From: Clostridia bacterium
GTDB lineage: Bacteria; Bacillota; DSM-521; Neomoorellales; Neomoorellaceae
NCBI GenBank assembly: GCA_012727745.1
Contig: JAAYGJ010000110.1
Location: 1-8,900, forward strand
Length of the DNA: 8,900 nucleotides
Reading direction: 5' to 3'
Shown here: piece after piece, positions 6,291 through 8,900 of the stretch
Numbering within the stretch: position 1 is the stretch's first letter
How the letters are laid out: each line of letters begins with the position of its first letter
Position numbers and translations under genes: made by a program
Notes under the pieces: model-generated
Databases searched by the model: none
Told to the model about the DNA's origin: nothing
The model's input: only the letters and a program-made list of their open reading frames with translations

Positions 6291-6500
6291 AGTGCACACA
6301 GAGTAAAAACTTTACCAAAGTGGTTGCCCTTCATGTATGACAGCCCTATATGGGAAGAGCCGAAGACCTCAGGCATACCGAACGGGGAAAAGAACTTAAT
6401 CGTAAAAGCGGCGAAACGATTAAGCGAGTCTGGCCATGTGGAAACGGAAACAACAGACATTCCCGCCTACAGCCTCCCCGCTACAGGGAGTTCTCTCTAA
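6291..6500 (+). pseudogene. Unidentified open frame, probably the 3' end of a truncated gene
   Basis: After a TAA at 6288-6290 the plus-strand frame is open for 69 codons to TAA at 6498-6500. It reads RVKTLPKWLPFMYDSPIWEE, then SGIPNGEKNLIVKAAKRLSE, SGHVETETTD and IPAYSLPATG. The composition looks protein-like (mixed charged and hydrophobic residues, two Trp near the start). A 55-codon version could start at ATG 6333, but no ribosome-binding site precedes it. The stop lies 25 bases before a strong terminator with a plus-strand U run, as expected for the end of a real gene. I do not recognise the family. The 5' part appears replaced by the molybdoenzyme remnant. It could also be a small independent gene or a chance frame. 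Confidence 0.4.
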
Positions 6501-6525
6501 TCTTTCCGCATTCTATTTAAAAAAG

Positions 6526-6563
6526 AAAATGGCCTCTAGGTTTTGTTCCCTAAAGGCTATTTT
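6526..6563. terminator. Bidirectional intrinsic terminator between the unknown gene tail and yraN
   Basis: AAAATGGCCTCTAGG (6526-6540) pairs with CCTAAAGGCTATTTT (6549-6563): a 15-position stem with one G-T pair and one C-A mismatch, around an eight-base loop. On the plus strand it is followed by a further T and G; on the minus strand by CTTTTTT. It can therefore stop plus-strand transcription after 6500 and minus-strand transcription leaving yraN (stop at 6623). Confidence 0.75.
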
Positions 6564-6622
6564 TGTCTACAGCCTGACCAGAAGTACAGGCTCCTGGTTT
6601 AATTATTATTTTATTTTCAGCG

Positions 6623-6985
6623 CTAAAAAGCACCGCGGATGTGTTCGAGCTTTGCAACCTTTTCCCGGCGATCCAGGCATACAGCCACCACATCAAAGCG
6701 GCAGGGCTGTTTGTCCAAACCCGGCCTGCTAAGGTAGTAAGCTGCCAAGCGGCGCAAGCGCATCTGCTTGCGCTGGTCTACCGTTTCCTTAGGAGTACCA
6801 AAGGTTGATGAAGAACGGGTCCTTACTTCAACGAACACCAGTTCGCGGCCGTCTCGGGCGATAATATCTATTTCCCCCAGCGGGCAGCGGTAATTACGTT
6901 TTATTATCTGCATGCCCTGTTCTGCAAGGAAAGCGGCAGCAGCTGACTCACCAATTTGGCCGCGCCGCCGCCGCGTCATCGTCAT
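6623..6985 (-). CDS. yraN: YraN family protein (UPF0102), predicted endonuclease-like
   Basis: The 120-residue product is full length for UPF0102. It starts RRRRGQIGESAAAAFLAEQG, the family's G--GE--A---L---G helix with Glu13. GEIDIIARDG follows with Asp40, then LVFVEVRTRSS with Glu53 and Arg55, the E-x-K/R position. These residues form a PD-(D/E)xK-like nuclease fold related to archaeal Holliday-junction resolvases, but the cellular role of the family is not established. VDQRKQMRLRRLAAYYL and CRFDVVAV complete the fold. Start ATG 6985 is preceded by GGGGGG at nine bases. An alternative ATG lies two codons downstream. It lies 157 bases after nuoN on the same strand and is followed by a strong terminator. 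It appears intact. Confidence 0.9.
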   Translation of the reverse strand: MTMTRRRRGQIGESAAAAFLAEQGMQIIKRNYRCPLGEIDIIARDGRELVFVEVRTRSSSTFGTPKETVDQRKQMRLRRLAAYYLSRPGLDKQPCRFDVVAVCLDRREKVAKLEHIRGAF

Positions 6986-7035
6986 TGCTTACCGCCCCCC
7001 GTGTATGAGAATAGGAAGTGGTAAGTGTGGAGCGA

Positions 7036-7074
7036 AAGCCTTGAAGGCTCTAAAAGCAAGGCTTCCTGCTTTTT
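7036..7074. terminator. Overlapping hairpins between nuoN and yraN, possible terminator
   Basis: AAAAGCA (7052-7058) pairs with TGCTTTT (7067-7073), extended by GG (7060-7061) with CC (7065-7066) after a one-base bulge. On the plus strand a run of five T (7070-7074) overlaps its end; on the minus strand the flank is only CTTTTAG. A perfect eight-base inverted repeat, AAGCCTTG (7036-7043) with CAAGGCTT (7057-7064), overlaps it and is mutually exclusive with it. In the 157-base gap between nuoN and yraN this is the only clear structure. It may end the nuo transcript, but the T run is weak in that direction. Confidence 0.4.
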
Positions 7075-7142
7075 GTTAACAACGTTAGCAACCGGCCCTG
7101 AAGTTCATACTGTAAAGCACGCGACAGACAAGCTCCTAGAAT

Positions 7143-8573
7143 CTAAGGCATAAAGAAAGTCACCGCTGAATTCATGGCAAAATTGGTCAGATCATCAGGA
7201 TAAATACCTAAAACAAAGAGAATCAACAGCGAAGCCAGGATAGCTACTTTCAAGCCCGGAGATATCTGTAAGGGTTTAGACCCCTCCGGAACCGCACCTA
7301 AATACATGGATTTGGCCACCATCAGATAGTAATAAACTGAAACCATGCTCATTAGCACAGCTATCAGGGCCAGCCAGATATAGCCCTGTGATATTACCGA
7401 CATAAACAGATATAGCTTGGCTACAAACCCTGCCATCGGCGGAATTCCAGCCAGGGATAACATGGCAAAAAGGATAGCGGCTGCCAGCAGCGGTGAACGG
7501 CGGGACAGGCCGGTATAATCTCTGATTTCATCGCTACCTGCGTTATTATAAAAAGCGGTAACTGCCATAAAAACACACATATTACCGAAAACGTAAATCA
7601 AGCAATAGTACATCACAGCGCCAATTCCCAGAACTGAATAAGATACAATACCTAGCAGCAGGTAGCCTGCCTGGGATATGCTGGAATAAGCCATCAGGCG
7701 TTTGATATTGCTCTGGGGAATAGCAACCAGGTTGCCCAGGATTATGGTCAACACCGCCAGGGCAATAAAAAGTTGTACCCAGATACTGTGCAGTTCCGCC
7801 AGCGCACCAAAAAACACACGAATCAAGGCTGCAAATGCAGCGGCCTTGGAAGCCACCGACAGATAGGCGGTAACGGGCGTAGGAGCCCCCTCGTAGACGT
7901 CGGGTGACCACATGTGAAATGGTACAGCGGCAATTTTAAACGCAAAACCGGCCAGGAGAAATATCATTCCCAAAGTTAGAGCCGGGGTGCTGCCGCTGGC
8001 AGCGGCAACCTGGCCTATTTCTGCAATTACGACAGTGCCCGTAGCCCCATAAACCAGGCTCAAACCATAAAGCAATATGGCTGATGACATTGCCCCCAGC
8101 AAGATATATTTGACACCTGCTTCGCCAGACTTGGGATCACGCAGGTGAAAACCGGCCAGGATACAAAAGGTAATAGTCATCAGTTCCAGCCCCAGGTACA
8201 GGCTGATCAATTCGCCCGAAGAAGCCAGCAGCATCATTCCCAGGGTAGCAAATACCAGCAAAGCATAATACTCTCCCTGGTTAAAACCCATCTTTTCTAT
8301 ATAGTCAAAGGAACAAAACACGGTTAACAGAGCCGCAACTAGAAAGGCAAGCTTAAAATAGTTGCTGAAGGGATCAATGATATAGCCTCCCATGAACACG
8401 CCGCTCAATTCACGCATGGCAAAAGTAATGACCATAATCCCTGCCAAACCGGCAGCAGTCACATAGCCAATACCGCGGCGATCACTGCGGGGTACCAGCA
8501 AACCGAGGACCAACAAACCTAGCCCAAAAACAGCTACCATAATCTCTACCGCCAGTAAATGCAAATCAGCCAT
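7143..8573 (-). CDS. nuoN: NADH-quinone oxidoreductase (complex I) subunit N
   Basis: This 476-residue, almost wholly hydrophobic protein has about 14 membrane helices and is one of the three antiporter-like proton-pumping subunits of complex I. Conserved charges of the pumping path are present: Glu130 in LYLGLELMT, Lys155 in GVKYILLGAMSSA, Lys213 in AFKIAAVPFHMWSPDVYEGA, Lys243 in VASKAAAF and Lys386 in IPPMAGFVAKLYLF. The conserved IPQSNIKRLMAYSSISQAGY (Lys291) is also seen. The broken helix is indicated by AVPFHMWSPDVYEGAPTPV. Start ATG 8573 overlaps the nuoM stop by one base (TAATG), indicating translational coupling. Stop is TAG at 7143. nuoN is normally the last gene of the nuo operon, and here too no further nuo gene follows. 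It appears intact; the electron donor module cannot be judged from this window. Confidence 0.96.
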   Translation of the reverse strand: MADLHLLAVEIMVAVFGLGLLVLGLLVPRSDRRGIGYVTAAGLAGIMVITFAMRELSGVFMGGYIIDPFSNYFKLAFLVAALLTVFCSFDYIEKMGFNQGEYYALLVFATLGMMLLASSGELISLYLGLELMTITFCILAGFHLRDPKSGEAGVKYILLGAMSSAILLYGLSLVYGATGTVVIAEIGQVAAASGSTPALTLGMIFLLAGFAFKIAAVPFHMWSPDVYEGAPTPVTAYLSVASKAAAFAALIRVFFGALAELHSIWVQLFIALAVLTIILGNLVAIPQSNIKRLMAYSSISQAGYLLLGIVSYSVLGIGAVMYYCLIYVFGNMCVFMAVTAFYNNAGSDEIRDYTGLSRRSPLLAAAILFAMLSLAGIPPMAGFVAKLYLFMSVISQGYIWLALIAVLMSMVSVYYYLMVAKSMYLGAVPEGSKPLQISPGLKVAILASLLILFVLGIYPDDLTNFAMNSAVTFFMP

Positions 8574-8900
8574 TAGAAGATACCCCCTATCGCCTTCGCA
8601 GCTTCAATTTTAGCTACGAGCGGGGCAACGCCGCTGTTTATAATATCCACCTGCAGAGATGGCAAGAGGCCGAAGAACAACAGAGTCGCGACAAGGACCA
8701 CAATAGGTACCATTTCAACGCCGTGGGCATCTTTAAGATGATCCCACTCTGCTTTACGCGGCCCAAAGAAGGTTTTCATTACTACCCGTAAAACATACGT
8801 TGCCGTGATGACAATACCCGATATGGCCAGAATAGCCAGGAACTGAAACGAAATTAGTCCCCCAAACAAAGCCTGATCCCGGGTAAAAGCGCCCATAAAG
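8573..8900 (-). CDS. nuoM: NADH-quinone oxidoreductase (complex I) subunit M, C-terminal fragment (continues past window)
   Basis: The last 108 or so codons of a gene whose start lies beyond the right edge; the frame is open to the edge, so the ATG at 8896 is internal. The sequence shows a helix FLAILAISGIVITATYVLRV followed by KTFFGPRKAEWDHLKDAHGVE and a final helix MVPIVVLVATLLFFGLLPS. The YVLR----TFFGP segment and the late helix after a short charged linker are typical of the end of NuoM, another antiporter-like proton-pumping subunit. NuoL is the alternative, but the immediate position before nuoN and the short tail without the long lateral helix favour NuoM. Its TAA overlaps the nuoN ATG. 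Confidence 0.88.
   Translation of the reverse strand, partial: FMGAFTRDQALFGGLISFQFLAILAISGIVITATYVLRVVMKTFFGPRKAEWDHLKDAHGVEMVPIVVLVATLLFFGLLPSLQVDIINSGVAPLVAKIEAAKAIGGIF

Noticed and set aside
6266..6460. A 64-codon minus-strand open frame upstream of the molybdoenzyme remnant
   Set aside because: It is antisense to the plus-strand frame at 6291-6500, shows no similarity to the missing part of the molybdoenzyme, and has no ribosome-binding site.
6286..6480. Possible group II intron end around GTGCACAC at 6292
   Set aside because: A group II intron would start GTGYG and show a domain V hairpin and a maturase frame; none of these is present.
7582..7911. A 109-codon minus-strand frame inside nuoN
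   Set aside because: It is an out-of-frame shadow of the well-conserved nuoN reading frame.
1..8900. CRISPR arrays, tRNA or rRNA genes, toxin-antitoxin or defence genes, retron or phage genes
   Set aside because: No regularly spaced repeats, cloverleaf-like sequences or motifs of such systems were seen on either strand.

Overview
The window looks like chromosomal DNA of a Gram-positive, probably anaerobic clostridial bacterium (Firmicutes, plausibly Peptococcaceae-like). This is inferred from very strong GGGGG/AGGAG ribosome-binding sites, TTG starts, a lipoprotein-type solute-binding protein, a uroporphyrinogen-decarboxylase-superfamily (corrinoid methyltransferase-like) gene, a molybdopterin oxidoreductase, and a Nuo-type complex I operon ending in nuoM-nuoN. 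No marker fixes the genus. Almost all genes lie on the minus strand.

Layout from left to right: (1) 1-268 is the right end of an IS21-family element: the last 49 codons of istB on the plus strand, then a tandemly repeated end ending in CA. (2) 269-485 holds no recognisable gene. (3) 486-1517 (-) is an intact, solitary methyltransferase-like protein of the URO-D/MtaA/MtbA superfamily with an H-x-C...C zinc motif. (4) About 1660-2125 (+) is a decayed ISNCY-type transposase with several frameshifts, plus a possible right end of that element. (5) 2150-5156 (-) is a branched-chain amino-acid type ABC transporter locus, livK-[gap]-livM-livG-livF. livF and livG are complete, but livK has lost its C-terminus and is joined directly to the last third of livM. 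livH is absent. (6) 5272 to about 6270 (-) is the C-terminal half of a molybdopterin oxidoreductase without its Fe-S and N-terminal domains. (7) 6291-6500 (+) is the 3' end of an unidentified gene followed by a strong bidirectional terminator. (8) 6623-6985 (-) is yraN. (9) 7143-8900 (-) is nuoN and the 3' end of nuoM, which continues beyond the window.

Functionally the window has two halves. The right part (yraN, nuoN, nuoM) is compact, intact housekeeping DNA that looks richer in GC by eye. The left 6.5 kb looks AT-richer and eroded: two insertion-sequence remnants, a transporter operon with an internal deletion that should leave it without a working permease, a beheaded redox enzyme and a gene tail of unknown origin. 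I see no intact novel system. The most informative features are the livK'-'livM deletion joint and the junction between the molybdoenzyme fragment and the unknown gene tail beside the terminator.
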